Shown here: positions 47,106 to 57,009 of the stretch, piece after piece
Numbering within the stretch: position 1 is the first letter of the stretch
Layout of the letters: every line of letters starts with the position of its first letter
Assembly (NCBI RefSeq): GCF_019175345.1
Contig: NZ_CP077717.1
Coordinates: 310,001 to 374,000, forward strand
Source of the DNA: Saccharolobus shibatae B12
GTDB taxonomy: Archaea > Thermoproteota > Thermoprotei_A > Sulfolobales > Sulfolobaceae
Reading direction: 5' to 3'
DNA length: 64,000 nucleotides
Notes under the pieces: model-generated
What the model was told of the DNA's origin: nothing
What the model saw: the letters and a program-made list of their open reading frames with translations, nothing else
Databases searched by the model: none
Program-made: the position numbers and the translations under genes

Positions 47106-47713
47106 TCAGTTTTCTAATCAGGCATCGATATGGTGAATATGGGTTACTTTCGTATATTGACTTAGAAGCAGCTTTAAGCGTTAGTGTAGTGGCGTCATTT
47201 AATTTCTTTCATCCACAAACTAGAAATGCAAGTGTTGATCAACTCCTATTCAATATAATTATGTTTACAATAGGTATAATATTATCTACACTAGTTATAA
47301 GGAACATAAGTCTAGGGATGGGTCAAGATCTCTATGATGGGACGATAATATCGTTTTTGCAAATGAGGGATAGGAGGACAGTATTTCTTCTATCATATTT
47401 CATTGATGTTCTGCTAATAGGTGGAATATTTCTCTTGATTGCAGAATTGATATTTCTTCTCTCATCATTTACTCCACCCATAATATGGATAAACGTCTTC
47501 ATGTCCGAATATTTACTCCTCTGTAATTCCTCCTATTTGATTGCAATACTAATTAAAAGACCCTTTAGAAGCTTCTTCGTAAGTATAAGCTTAATCTTCC
47601 TAGTTCTAGGGATAGAAGTAACTGGAAATATATCCATATTTAATTACCTTTTACCACTAGATCTAATTTTGGGTTACCTAGCATACTACGCCTTTAGGAA
47701 GGTGCAGATATAG
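47096..47713 (+). CDS. ABC-2-like membrane permease (small)
   Basis: 205 residues, about six helices, short for an ABC-2 permease, with little sequence signature. Coupled by overlap to the ATPase before it and to the 128-residue membrane protein after it (TAG/GTG overlap). Probably a half-transporter; substrate unknown. Confidence 0.7.
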   Translation: MGVVSFLIRHRYGEYGLLSYIDLEAALSVSVVASFNFFHPQTRNASVDQLLFNIIMFTIGIILSTLVIRNISLGMGQDLYDGTIISFLQMRDRRTVFLLSYFIDVLLIGGIFLLIAELIFLLSSFTPPIIWINVFMSEYLLLCNSSYLIAILIKRPFRSFFVSISLIFLVLGIEVTGNISIFNYLLPLDLILGYLAYYAFRKVQI

Positions 47714-48099
47714 TGAGAGTAGGCATATATTTGATATCCTTAGGTATTTTAATACTAGTACTAGGAGAGATTACGTTCCCTTTAAACACCACAATACACG
47801 TGAACAACAGCAGTATGTATGTAATTCCCCCATGGTACGAAAGAGCGAAAGTAAGTGTGAATAGTGGAAGTTTTCTCATAGTTTATCGTAACTACACGTA
47901 CATATTGTTAGTAAAAGGGAGTATCACTATTAAACCAGCCTCAATACTATATGGACTTGGCAATGCCAGTATACTACTAGAGGGGTATAAGATTTTTTAC
48001 AATCAATCCTATATTGTAGTTGGAATTTTCCTCATAATAGTTGGAGTTGTAGTAGAGATACTCAAACTCAAGAGAAGAGGAGATCAACAATTTTTTTAG
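47713..48099 (+). CDS. Membrane-anchored protein with two terminal helices
   Basis: 128 residues from GTG 47713. N-terminal helix, about 70 residues of exported beta-rich domain with sequons, then a C-terminal helix (YIVVGIFLIIVGVVVEILKL) and a basic tail. Third gene of the ABC unit; overlaps the convergent HTH_10 gene by 4 bp. Likely an accessory subunit. No family recognised. Confidence 0.65.
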   Translation: MRVGIYLISLGILILVLGEITFPLNTTIHVNNSSMYVIPPWYERAKVSVNSGSFLIVYRNYTYILLVKGSITIKPASILYGLGNASILLEGYKIFYNQSYIVVGIFLIIVGVVVEILKLKRRGDQQFF

Positions 48100-48761
48100 G
48101 TCAGATTATCTACATAGTTCCTAATTAACTTACCCATTGCCCTCCTTAACGCTTGCAGAGTTGCTGCCTTACTAATCCCTAATTCCTCAGATAATTCCTT
48201 CAAATCCACTTTTTTAGGCCAATCGAAATACCCCATCCTATACGCCTTATATATGATTTCAAACTCCTTACTTGTAAGCAAATTCTTCACAGATAGTAAA
48301 TTTCTATCATCTTTCTCGGTAACCTTTAAATTATAGGTATATTCCTTCAAGTCAGGCAAGATGATTTCCTTAAATACCTTGTCATCTATTACTAGAGACC
48401 ATCTTTCTAACCCGTTTGATATTCGCTCTGAAATATAGTAAGCTCCCTTATTCATTAAGAGTTCACTAATTCCCCCCTTCAATTTAGCTGATAATAACAT
48501 TAAAGCCCTTAATTCGTTCTTAGTTCTGACAGTCTCAATAATCTTTAGTTTGATAACCCTGTTGTTGGATTTAATTATGTTAATTAGTTCATTTAGTACC
48601 ATAGGGTCTCTGACATAAGCTTCAGCTATTATATTCTCTTCCATCTTTTCAAATGATGGTGTACGAATTTTCATTAATACTTTTAACTCATCTTCCTCGT
48701 ACTTATCAGTTTGCAAAGTCCAGTCGTCATGGGATAAGAGCACGTTATAACTTCTTATCAC
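48096..48761 (-). CDS. HTH_10 regulator, paralogue 3
   Basis: 221 residues. N-terminus MIRSYNVLLSHDDWTLQTDKY is close to paralogue 2 at 35.1 kb. C-terminal HTH_10 region: LTSKEFEIIYKAYRMGYFDWPKK, then LGISKAATLQALRRAMGKL. It marks the right edge of the ABC/sulfur island and, like paralogue 2, ends with a 4-bp overlap on a convergent membrane-protein gene. Confidence 0.85.
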   Translation of the reverse strand: MIRSYNVLLSHDDWTLQTDKYEEDELKVLMKIRTPSFEKMEENIIAEAYVRDPMVLNELINIIKSNNRVIKLKIIETVRTKNELRALMLLSAKLKGGISELLMNKGAYYISERISNGLERWSLVIDDKVFKEIILPDLKEYTYNLKVTEKDDRNLLSVKNLLTSKEFEIIYKAYRMGYFDWPKKVDLKELSEELGISKAATLQALRRAMGKLIRNYVDNLT

Positions 48762-48881
48762 ATTATACTCTTCTAAATCTGTAGTTAAATGTCTTTTTGT
48801 TTCTATTTATTTCTTAATTGGGTAATTTTCAACTAAAAAAAGATGGTCTTGACGAAAACTAAGCAGAAAACAAGGAATAAG

Positions 48882-50153
48882 TCATCTTCTTTTCACAATC
48901 AACGTTACTAAACCAGCTAAAATTGAGAATATTGCCATGGCATAAACTCCATCTACAAATGATCCAGTATATGATTTTAGAAATCCTACTACTATAGGGC
49001 CAGAAATTCCTCCAAGATTTCCAACAGCGTTTATCAAACCTATAGCAGCAGCAGCGGCGTCACCAGATAAATACCCTTGAGGTATAGCCCAAAACGTTGC
49101 GATAAAACTATAAATCCCTATTGCGGCTAATGCGAAAAGTATGAATGATAAGACGAATATGCTCTGAGTTGCTGCGCTTAGTGATAAACCAATTCCAGCC
49201 ACTATAAATACTCCAAAGGTTACAAATTTGTGATTTTGTCTTTTATCAGCATAACGTGCTATTAGAATTAATGATATTGAGGCAATAACATATGGTATTA
49301 CTGACAGAAAACTGGCAATTGTAGCGTTAACTTTACCAATAAAGCTAATAATTGATGGTAACCAAATAGAATAGCCGTAAAGACTTGTAACTCCTAAAAA
49401 GTAAACTATGGCAAGCAATATCACATTTAAGTCCGCTAATGCCTTAGTCCAACTAACCTTAATCTTCTCCACCTCCTCTTCCTTAAAAGCTTGTTCTAAT
49501 GCACTCTTTTCATCATTGCTTAACCACCTGGCATCTCTTGGAAAGTCTGTTAAAATAAAATATGCAAGTAACCCGCCAAATATCGCTAATATTCCTTCAT
49601 ACCAGAACAAATATCGCCATCCGGGATAGTCACCATAAGTTGCAAATATTGCTCCAGCAATTAGACTACCAAATATTCCAGATATCGGAATTGCAGCAGT
49701 GAAGAAACTATTGGCAGTGGCCCTCTCTGGTTTCAAGAACCACAAACTTAGATAAAACATTACCCCTGCAAAGAATGGACCTTCAGCTATTCCAAGTAGA
49801 AATCTTAATACATAAATTTGTGAAACCGATGTGACGAAACCAGTTGCAATAGTTATTATACCCCACACTACAAATGCTATAAGAAATATTTTCCTAACGC
49901 CATATCTATTAATACCGAGATTTGAGAAGATTTGGGGAATGAAATAACCTACAAAGAATAATGATGAAGCTAGGGAAGCAATTATACCAACTTCCTTACC
50001 AGAAACCCCGAGATATTGGAACATTCCGGCATCTATTGCATAGGAAATATTCACCCTATCGAGAAAGTTCACGATATATAAGAAAAAGAGAATAGGAAGT
50101 AGTCTAACATATCTTTTACTTCTAGATGTTTCAATTAGAGAACGATAACTCAT
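48882..50153 (-). CDS. MFS transporter, anion:cation symporter (ACS) type
   Basis: 423 residues, about 12 helices. Helix 1 begins [18 protein letters not shown], the hallmark NxxDRxN start of ACS/phthalate/hexuronate transporters; motif A is GVRKIFL-like in the 2-3 loop and [13 protein letters not shown] marks helix 4. Such carriers move organic anions such as hexuronates, phthalate or tartrate. Single gene. Confidence 0.83.
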   Translation of the reverse strand: MSYRSLIETSRSKRYVRLLPILFFLYIVNFLDRVNISYAIDAGMFQYLGVSGKEVGIIASLASSLFFVGYFIPQIFSNLGINRYGVRKIFLIAFVVWGIITIATGFVTSVSQIYVLRFLLGIAEGPFFAGVMFYLSLWFLKPERATANSFFTAAIPISGIFGSLIAGAIFATYGDYPGWRYLFWYEGILAIFGGLLAYFILTDFPRDARWLSNDEKSALEQAFKEEEVEKIKVSWTKALADLNVILLAIVYFLGVTSLYGYSIWLPSIISFIGKVNATIASFLSVIPYVIASISLILIARYADKRQNHKFVTFGVFIVAGIGLSLSAATQSIFVLSFILFALAAIGIYSFIATFWAIPQGYLSGDAAAAAIGLINAVGNLGGISGPIVVGFLKSYTGSFVDGVYAMAIFSILAGLVTLIVKRR

Positions 50154-50219
50154 ATGTTAATTTTTGGTAATAATAGTTAATAAGTTTTTAATGTAACAAA
50201 ATAGTCCATTGGAAGTTTT

Positions 50220-50999
50220 TTATTTTCTAAATGCGAAATAAATTGCTATAAGGGTTATTGCACCGCCTATTATCTCTTGAAAATTAGGTATTTGATGGAA
50301 GATTGGTATTGCTAGTAACGTTGCAACAACCGGCTCAATCAACTCGGCTGAAGTCACTAAACTTATCGGTAACTTGTTGGCAGTATATATAACAGAACCG
50401 TGACCAATCAATGTGGGAATAAAGACTAAGCCTAAGATTGAAAGTATTGAAATTAAATTTAAGTCACCTATTCCATAAAATGGTAAGATTGGTACCATGA
50501 ATAACGAAGATAACAGATAAATATAGGGAACTATCGAGATGAAATCGTACTCTATTCGAGAGAGAAAAAAGGTGTATAGGGCAAAGGAAACTGCAGATAA
50601 TAAAGCGAGAATATTCCCTAATAGATATCCAAAGGAAGTGCTGACGTTCATTACAACTATACCAAGTATCGCGATAAGTATAAATAGGTCTATCCTCCTT
50701 CTTAATATCATTGCGAAAATTGAGCTTGTTGAGACTAGAATAGTTGAGGCAGCTATTGTCGTATAAAATACACTAGTAACAAAAAATAACATGTGAAGTG
50801 ATAGGAACAGTGAAGGTATAATGAAGTATCTTATATTAAGCCTTCTTTTTCTTTTATGAGAAAATGGTAAGAGAACTAAAGCAGCTATTGAAAACCTCAT
50901 AAAAGTGATGAGAGGTGGAGTTATTGTACAGAACTTAACGAAAATAGCCGCAGTTCCAAAGGCTATACCTCCTAAAAATAAAATTATTTTATCCCTCAT
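50220..50999 (-). CDS. EamA/DMT-family transporter
   Basis: 259 residues from ATG 50999; the open frame continues to 51104, but a TATA-like CTTAAATATC lies about 25 bp before 50999. About ten helices in two repeats (GIAFGTAAIFVKF and the second half beginning near residue 130). Drug/metabolite superfamily; likely amino-acid or metabolite export. Substrate unknown. Confidence 0.8.
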   Translation of the reverse strand: MRDKIILFLGGIAFGTAAIFVKFCTITPPLITFMRFSIAALVLLPFSHKRKRRLNIRYFIIPSLFLSLHMLFFVTSVFYTTIAASTILVSTSSIFAMILRRRIDLFILIAILGIVVMNVSTSFGYLLGNILALLSAVSFALYTFFLSRIEYDFISIVPYIYLLSSLFMVPILPFYGIGDLNLISILSILGLVFIPTLIGHGSVIYTANKLPISLVTSAELIEPVVATLLAIPIFHQIPNFQEIIGGAITLIAIYFAFRK

Positions 51000-51456
51000 A
51001 TTGTGAAAAATAATCAGTAGGATATTTAAGTATACTTGTAGCGGGAAGACTATAGGTAAACTATTTTTGGAAAACAATGAATGTGTTGAAAGGCTGAAGA
51101 ACAATGTTGAGGAAAAATAAAAGGAGGAAAAGGTTATTAAAATTAGTTATTATAGTAAAAGTGAATGGGAGTGAGTTCTTAAACGAAGCTTATGTACGTA
51201 CGGAAGCTCTAAGTAACTTCTTGATTAGAAAAACATTATACTTCCTGAGACTTTAAAGGGCTTGACTTTCTCCCTAATATGAGGAAAGGTTTTTGTGTAA
51301 TTTTAGAAATGTGGTTGCCCTTTAGACTATAAGCAAGTATATTTAACAGTTAGGGATGGTAAATTATTACCAGCTAGTTGACTCTCTCAAATAAAGATGG
51401 TGAATCTTCTTTAATCTTTCAGTTAACTTTAAAGTTCCTTTCGATTACGATATCTT
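51000..51456. other. 457-bp intergenic stretch with weak gene remnant
   Basis: A plus-strand frame around 51135-51255 reads IVKVNGSEFLNEAYVR and then ALSNFLIRKTLYFLRL before a stop, and a second piece near 51330-51375 reads KQVYLTVRDGKLLPAS. Both look like old coding pieces separated by stops. The right end carries the TATA-like CTTTAAAG of the ABC gene at 51457. No RNA gene recognised. Confidence 0.35.
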
Positions 51457-52458
51457 GTGTTTTTTAATAACTTTGCTGTTTACGTAAAAGACATGATTAA
51501 GACATATAATGGCAAAGTAAAGGCACTTAATGGAATTGACTTAGAGGTTGAATGGGGCACTGCGTTTGCCCTTCTAGGTCCTAACGGCGCAGGAAAAACA
51601 ACCTTAATCAGGATATTAACAACTCAAATACCACCAAGTGGAGGTTCGGCTTATGTTGGTGGATATAATGTAACTGATGATGCAAATAAAGTTAGAAAAA
51701 TAATAGGATACGTCCCTCAAGAGATAAGTGTTTGGACCGATCTCACTGCATACGATAATTTACTAATTTACAGTAAAATTTACGGTATACCATCCTCTGA
51801 AAGGAAGGAAAAAATAGAATACATTCTAGATAGGCTAGGATTATACGAGGTCAGAAAAGATCTAGTAAAAACCTTTTCTGGAGGGATGATAAGAAGGTTG
51901 GAAATAGCTTGTGCCCTTTTAACTATGCCCAAGATTTTATTTCTAGATGAACCTACGATAGGGTTAGATCCTGTCGCTAGGAAAACCGTATGGGAGGAGT
52001 TGAGGAAGTTTAAGGAGGAACACGATATGACAATATTTTTTACCACACATTATATGGATGAAGCTGATATATATTCGGATAAGATAGCGTTAATTGATAA
52101 GGGAAAGGTAGTTAAGATTGGGACTTCTGAAGAACTTAAGAGAAGTATAGGTAATGTCATTATCTCGTTTGAAGTTGAGGATACGAACTCGGAAATTTTG
52201 AACAAAATAAGATACATACCAAGCATTGAAGATGTTATAGTTAAAAATAACCAGGTTAGCGTTATCGTTAAGGATATCGATACAGTTTTGCCAAATCTGA
52301 TAGATTTCATTAGAACTAATGGTGTAAAGTATAAGAGGATAGAGATAAGAGAGATAACTCTAGATGACGTCTTCATAAAGTACGTGGGGAGCAGCATAGA
52401 AGTAAGAGGGAGAACTAGCGAAGTGAGACAAACGAGAAGTAGAATTAGGGGTGCTTAA
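51457..52458 (+). CDS. ABC-2 type transporter ATPase (DrrA-like)
   Basis: 333 residues from GTG 51457, about 26 bp after a TATA-like element. Walker A GPNGAGKTT, signature FSGGMIRRLE, Walker B ILFLDEPTIGLDP, H-loop TTHYMDEAD: complete. The C-terminal extension of about 90 residues matches DrrA-type daunorubicin-resistance exporters. The partner permease starts 2 bp after the stop. Export of a hydrophobic compound or polymer is likely. Confidence 0.9.
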   Translation: MFFNNFAVYVKDMIKTYNGKVKALNGIDLEVEWGTAFALLGPNGAGKTTLIRILTTQIPPSGGSAYVGGYNVTDDANKVRKIIGYVPQEISVWTDLTAYDNLLIYSKIYGIPSSERKEKIEYILDRLGLYEVRKDLVKTFSGGMIRRLEIACALLTMPKILFLDEPTIGLDPVARKTVWEELRKFKEEHDMTIFFTTHYMDEADIYSDKIALIDKGKVVKIGTSEELKRSIGNVIISFEVEDTNSEILNKIRYIPSIEDVIVKNNQVSVIVKDIDTVLPNLIDFIRTNGVKYKRIEIREITLDDVFIKYVGSSIEVRGRTSEVRQTRSRIRGA

Positions 52459-52460
52459 AG

Positions 52461-53222
52461 TTGGTTAACGTAATAAGTTATATGGCTACAATGCTTGAGC
52501 TAGAATTAAGGAAATTAAAGAACGATAGAATGGAGCTATATACTAGAGCAATACAACCAATGCTGTGGTTAGCACTTTATGGTACGGTAATAAGCAGAAT
52601 TAGGGCAATACCAACTGGTGGAATACCTTATATTGATTACATAACTCCTGCAATAATCATACAGTCTTCAACCTTCATTTCAATATTTTATGGTTTAACC
52701 TTGGTTTGGGAGAGGGAATCTGGAATACTGAAAAAGCTAATAACTACTCCATTGCCTAGGTATTCCATAGTCATAGGCAGATCTTTCGCGTCTGGGGTAA
52801 GAAGTCTATTCCAGATACTAATCATAACAATAATAGCACTACTTCTTGGTGTCAAATTCTACAACGTGTTTTACTTCATTATAGCCTCACTGATTATATT
52901 TTTCGTGTCCAGTGGCTTTGCTTCGCTATCAGTTGTAATAGCCTCTTTCATGAAAACCAGGGAGAGATTTATGGGAATAGGGCAAGCAATTACTATGCCC
53001 TTATTCTTTGCTAGTAATGGACTGTATCCCGTAGAACTAATGCCGAATATACTCCAATATATTGCCTTAGGTAATCCATTAACTTATATTATAGATATTT
53101 GTAGGAGGCTAATGATAACTGGTAACACGGACAGCATATTAGGCGATCTTATAGCCATTTTAATATTTAATGTATCAATGTACTTCTTAGCATCAATTAG
53201 GTTTAAGAAGATTATAGAGTGA
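52461..53222 (+). CDS. ABC-2 type permease (DrrB-like)
   Basis: 253 residues, TTG start at 52461 directly after the ATPase stop. About six helices; the ABC-2 segment WERESGILKKLITTPLPRYSIV precedes helix 3, and the helix-5 region MPLFFASNGLYPVELMP with YIALGNPLTYIID is typical of the family. Forms one exporter with the ATPase. Confidence 0.88.
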   Translation: MVNVISYMATMLELELRKLKNDRMELYTRAIQPMLWLALYGTVISRIRAIPTGGIPYIDYITPAIIIQSSTFISIFYGLTLVWERESGILKKLITTPLPRYSIVIGRSFASGVRSLFQILIITIIALLLGVKFYNVFYFIIASLIIFFVSSGFASLSVVIASFMKTRERFMGIGQAITMPLFFASNGLYPVELMPNILQYIALGNPLTYIIDICRRLMITGNTDSILGDLIAILIFNVSMYFLASIRFKKIIE

Positions 53223-53368
53223 TTTTTGTCAGATAATTTAAGATATTATTGGAATGTTAAATTCTTTATAAGATAAATACAGAGATTGATAGTCTATTTA
53301 ATCTATATAATTGATATGATAGATAAGCTTATAAGTTTCTTTATCCAATTACGACATGGCGAAAAGAA

Positions 53369-54130
53369 ATGAATTACTTCCCAATCCTTCTAGGACTAAT
53401 AGCAGGAGGTACAGTCGCCATAGGGGCAATAATAATATCCAAAGGGAAATTCAGCAAAACGACAATTGGATATCTAGGAGCGTTTACTGGAGGAATACTT
53501 TCATACTTAGCATTGGATACTGGTTCGGAAGCTGAAGAAATAGTTACCAATTTCTTATCGGCAAAAGATTACTCAGCTTTCACTATTGCGTTAATCTTAA
53601 CTTCAGTAGGACTTCTAGGAACATGGTTGCTCTTAAGCCTTCTAGAGAAAAACCCAAGTGGTGAAGGATTGCCGGTTGTTGTGGCTAGCGCTCTAGGATT
53701 TCACAACATAGGTGAAGGATTTGCCATAGCCGCAGCGTTATTATCGGGATCAGTAGCTGCAGCGTGGGCTTTTACGATAGGATTCGCTGTTCACAACGCG
53801 ACTGAGGGATTTGCCATATCATCACCAGCAGTAATGTCGAAAAGAGTAATGGGGCTGAAGGTTCTAATACCACTATCTCTACTTGCTGGTTTACCTACTA
53901 CATTAGGAGCCTCAATATACTATCTTGGAATTTCAAACGAAATATTCTTAGCATTTCTTAACGTAATTGCCTCCGCTTCCCTAGTATTTGTTATGATTAG
54001 GATTAACATAAACGCATCATCACTACTAGGTGGATTTAAGGCTAGGTTCTGGACTTGGTTATTCATAGGTATAGCGACCACTTACGGACTTGAGGTGTTG
54101 TTGGACATATTAGGAGGAGCGACTTTCTAA
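53369..54130 (+). CDS. ZIP-family metal transporter
   Basis: 253 residues, about eight helices. The metal-path motifs HNIGEGFAIAAAL (helix 4) and HNATEGFAIS (helix 5) are both present. Such proteins bring Zn2+ or other divalent metals into the cytoplasm. A TATA-like element (53323-53336) lies 33-46 bp before the ATG, implying a short leader of about 13 nt. Single gene. Confidence 0.9.
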   Translation: MNYFPILLGLIAGGTVAIGAIIISKGKFSKTTIGYLGAFTGGILSYLALDTGSEAEEIVTNFLSAKDYSAFTIALILTSVGLLGTWLLLSLLEKNPSGEGLPVVVASALGFHNIGEGFAIAAALLSGSVAAAWAFTIGFAVHNATEGFAISSPAVMSKRVMGLKVLIPLSLLAGLPTTLGASIYYLGISNEIFLAFLNVIASASLVFVMIRININASSLLGGFKARFWTWLFIGIATTYGLEVLLDILGGATF

Positions 54131-54165
54131 TCAAAATATTAAAGCCATGTAGCGTGTATTTATTT

Positions 54166-55074
54166 ATGAGATTAGAAGGTGTAGTAGTTCCATTAATTAC
54201 ACCCTTTTTAGAGGACTATTCAATAGATAAGGAAGGTCTTAAATGGTTAGTATCTTACTTAAGTGAAAATGGAGTTAATGGAATATTTGTAAATTCAAGT
54301 GTAGGTGAGTTCGCAAGCTTAACTATAGACGAAATGAAACTCGTGGCAAAGATAGTATTGGATTCTAGAAAAAGTGACAGTACCCTAATTTTCGCTGGAG
54401 CTTCTACGAACTTCACTGAAGAAACCATAAAGTTGGCTAAGGATTTTAAGGATATGGGCGTTGACGCCATAGTAGTAATGGCCCCATATTTCTTTAAGGT
54501 AAGAGAAAAAGAGTTGTTAAACCACTTTTCCATGATAGCTGAGAAAGTTGATCTTCCTATCATTATATACAATATACCCCTCTTTACCGGAATCGACATA
54601 CCGATCTCAGTGTACAAGACGTTAGTATCTCAACACTCCAATATAATTGGAACTAAAGTAACCCTAGACAGCCTAATTTTCTTCAAGAGGTTGATCAGTG
54701 AAGTAAGAGAAATTAGAAAGGACTTTTCAATACTTACAGGGTTTGATGAGTACTTGTTACCACTTCTATACATGGGTGGTAATGGTGGAGTGATGGGACT
54801 AGCCAATGCCATACCAAAGCTCCATTCGAGAGTGTACGAAAGCTGGAAAAATGGTAATCTCTCAGACGCTAATAAATATTGGATTGATGTACTAAATCTA
54901 ACTGACATCTACGACTACTGCAACTCGTATACTGCGTCTATAAAACTACTACTTAAAGTACTAAATATGCCGATAAAAAACGTAGTAAGGCCACCTTTAA
55001 CAATATGTGAAGAAGAGAGCAAAATACGGGAGAGAATAAAAGACCTCTCACTTTTTCTCACAAATAGCAAATAA
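54166..55074 (+). CDS. DapA/KDG-aldolase-family enzyme
   Basis: 302 residues from ATG 54166; an upstream GTG at 54154 is less likely given the promoter position. TIM-barrel of the N-acetylneuraminate lyase superfamily: VNSSVGEF substrate loop, catalytic Tyr in IIYNIP and Schiff-base Lys in IIGTKVTLDS. The family includes dihydrodipicolinate synthase and 2-keto-3-deoxy sugar-acid aldolases. Position near the arabinose importer favours a sugar-acid aldolase, but the substrate is unproven. Convergent overlap of 27 bp with the cyclase gene. Confidence 0.8.
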   Translation: MRLEGVVVPLITPFLEDYSIDKEGLKWLVSYLSENGVNGIFVNSSVGEFASLTIDEMKLVAKIVLDSRKSDSTLIFAGASTNFTEETIKLAKDFKDMGVDAIVVMAPYFFKVREKELLNHFSMIAEKVDLPIIIYNIPLFTGIDIPISVYKTLVSQHSNIIGTKVTLDSLIFFKRLISEVREIRKDFSILTGFDEYLLPLLYMGGNGGVMGLANAIPKLHSRVYESWKNGNLSDANKYWIDVLNLTDIYDYCNSYTASIKLLLKVLNMPIKNVVRPPLTICEEESKIRERIKDLSLFLTNSK

Positions 55075-55797
55075 CCTAGTTGGTCCTCCCTCGGCACCAT
55101 CTATTTTTAGGGGTGCATAGAAGAATAACGCTTCACCATTTTTACACTCTTCTAACACTTTCCTCATATTGTTTACGCTTTCCATTATTATTATTCCATT
55201 ACTAAGCAACTTGTGATGTACGTAAACTACTTCATCCCAGTTTGTTCTAGGAGGATATTCCTTCCCAGCCCAACCAGCAATGCTCATACTTTCTATCCCC
55301 ACAGCCCTTATCTTCTTACTCACTAAGTAATCAGCACCACTTGAATCCAGATAAGGCCAATTATATAAGAAATCCTCTTTACCTCTCGTTGAAGAGAAAC
55401 CAGTGTAAAGCATTACAACGAAATTCTCCTTTATCTTTTCGTCAAACTTCTTTAGATCATTGCTAGTTATTGGTTCTCCTAGCTTCTTATATCTTAAATC
55501 TAGTACAGTACCATATCCTGTGAATTTAATCAAGTCGAATTTTTCAATGCTATCCCCGTTGGGTACGAAATGTAAGGGAAGGTCTATGTGAGTTCCAGAA
55601 TGTAGGCCCATGTAGACTGTTGAAAGTGTAACTTCACCATATTTATTACCTTTCCTAAAGTACTCGTGTTTAAATGGCGGATCCCCAATATACGTCTGCA
55701 TCCCGTTAAACATGTCGTAAGTCATATCTATTACTAATAACTCGCCCTTTAGCATTTGATCGAATAACTCCTTAATCATATTTGGAAAGTAAGCCAT
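55048..55797 (-). CDS. Cyclase-family (kynurenine formamidase-like) metal hydrolase
   Basis: 249 residues. The motif HSGTHIDLPLHF near residue 68 is the Hx3HxDxPxH metal site of the cyclase/arylformamidase family, and a conserved glutamate region follows (VGIESMSIAGWAG). These enzymes hydrolyse amides or lactones, often of cyclic compounds; a sugar lactonase role would fit the neighbourhood but is speculation. Confidence 0.8.
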   Translation of the reverse strand: MAYFPNMIKELFDQMLKGELLVIDMTYDMFNGMQTYIGDPPFKHEYFRKGNKYGEVTLSTVYMGLHSGTHIDLPLHFVPNGDSIEKFDLIKFTGYGTVLDLRYKKLGEPITSNDLKKFDEKIKENFVVMLYTGFSSTRGKEDFLYNWPYLDSSGADYLVSKKIRAVGIESMSIAGWAGKEYPPRTNWDEVVYVHHKLLSNGIIIMESVNNMRKVLEECKNGEALFFYAPLKIDGAEGGPTRLFAICEKK

Positions 55798-55888
55798 TAC
55801 TATAATAACGTTTTCGCTAATCTGTTAACAGAAACTATAAGGGAACATAATAATTCAAATAGGGATCATATACAAATGAAAGGAAAAA

Positions 55889-57004
55889 TCACTTTATGAT
55901 TTGTGTCTTACTGGTAAGCAGATTATTTCCATTTTGATCGAATATTTTCATTTTCCCTACTTTAATTAATAGATGAGTTTCAATTCCAGTTTCCAATGGT
56001 TCTTCCGCATCAACTATTATATCTATGTTTTCGTCAGCGGCAGGAGATACCACTATCTTAAATATACCCGCACCGTAGCTTACCAACTTTACTTTTACAA
56101 TACCAGCGTCTACATATTTATCTAGTAAAGTGTCGGAAAGCGTTAAATCATCTGGTCTTATTCCTATAACTAAATTGCTCATTCCTTTTAGTTCCACATT
56201 ATTTAGAGGTATTTTTAGGTTACCTAATATTGCAGTATTTTCTATCACCTTAGCTTGTAGCAAGTTAATTTCACCGGTTAGTCTAGCTATTAGATCAGTT
56301 GCAGGATATTCATATATCTCAGTTGGACTACCTATTTGAGCGAATTTTCCATGAACAATGACTCCAGCCTTATTCGCTATTGCAAATATGTCTGCTGGAT
56401 CATGAGATACTATTAACGTAGTTAACTTCCTTTCTCTTTGTATCTTCCTCACTAGAGCTCTAGCACTTTCCCTAATCTGTGCATCGAGATTGCTGAATGG
56501 CTCATCTAATAGAAGAACCTTAGGGTCTTTTACTAAAGCTCTAGCTATTGCAGTTCTCTGCATTTGACCTCCAGAGAGTTCCTTCGGGTACCTATTCAAA
56601 ACACCAGATAAACCTAATTCCTCAGCAACTTCCTTAACCTTGCTTTCTATCTTATCTTTAGGAACCTTAGCTAGCTTTAAAGGAAATGCTATATTATCGA
56701 AAACAGTCATATTGGGGTACAGAGCCCAATTCTGAAAAACCATTGCAATACCTCTTTTCTCTGGGCTCATGACGACCCTACGTGGAGACGATACTACATC
56801 ATTATCAAAATATATATAACCGCTGGTCGGTTCCTCTAACCCTGCTATCAACCTTAGAAACGTAGTCTTTCCATGACCGCTTGGTCCTAAAACGCCAAAA
56901 GACATACCTGACTCTATTTGTATTGAGATATTGTCAACTGCTTTTACCTCTGTTTTACCTTTTTTAAATATTTTTGTTAAATTTTCTACTCTAATTGTGG
57001 TCAT
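55889..57004 (-). CDS. araV: Arabinose ABC importer, ATPase subunit
   Basis: 371 residues, CUT1 (MalK/GlcV-like) ATPase. Walker A GPSGHGKTT, signature LSGGQMQRT, Walker B VLLLDEPFSNLD and H-loop VSHDP are intact; the C-terminal ~130 residues are an OB-type regulatory domain. Last gene of araSTUV, 5 bp after araU. Powers uptake of arabinose and related pentoses in the S. solfataricus orthologue. Confidence 0.9.
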   Translation of the reverse strand: MTTIRVENLTKIFKKGKTEVKAVDNISIQIESGMSFGVLGPSGHGKTTFLRLIAGLEEPTSGYIYFDNDVVSSPRRVVMSPEKRGIAMVFQNWALYPNMTVFDNIAFPLKLAKVPKDKIESKVKEVAEELGLSGVLNRYPKELSGGQMQRTAIARALVKDPKVLLLDEPFSNLDAQIRESARALVRKIQRERKLTTLIVSHDPADIFAIANKAGVIVHGKFAQIGSPTEIYEYPATDLIARLTGEINLLQAKVIENTAILGNLKIPLNNVELKGMSNLVIGIRPDDLTLSDTLLDKYVDAGIVKVKLVSYGAGIFKIVVSPAADENIDIIVDAEEPLETGIETHLLIKVGKMKIFDQNGNNLLTSKTQIIK

Positions 57005-57009
57005 TTTCT

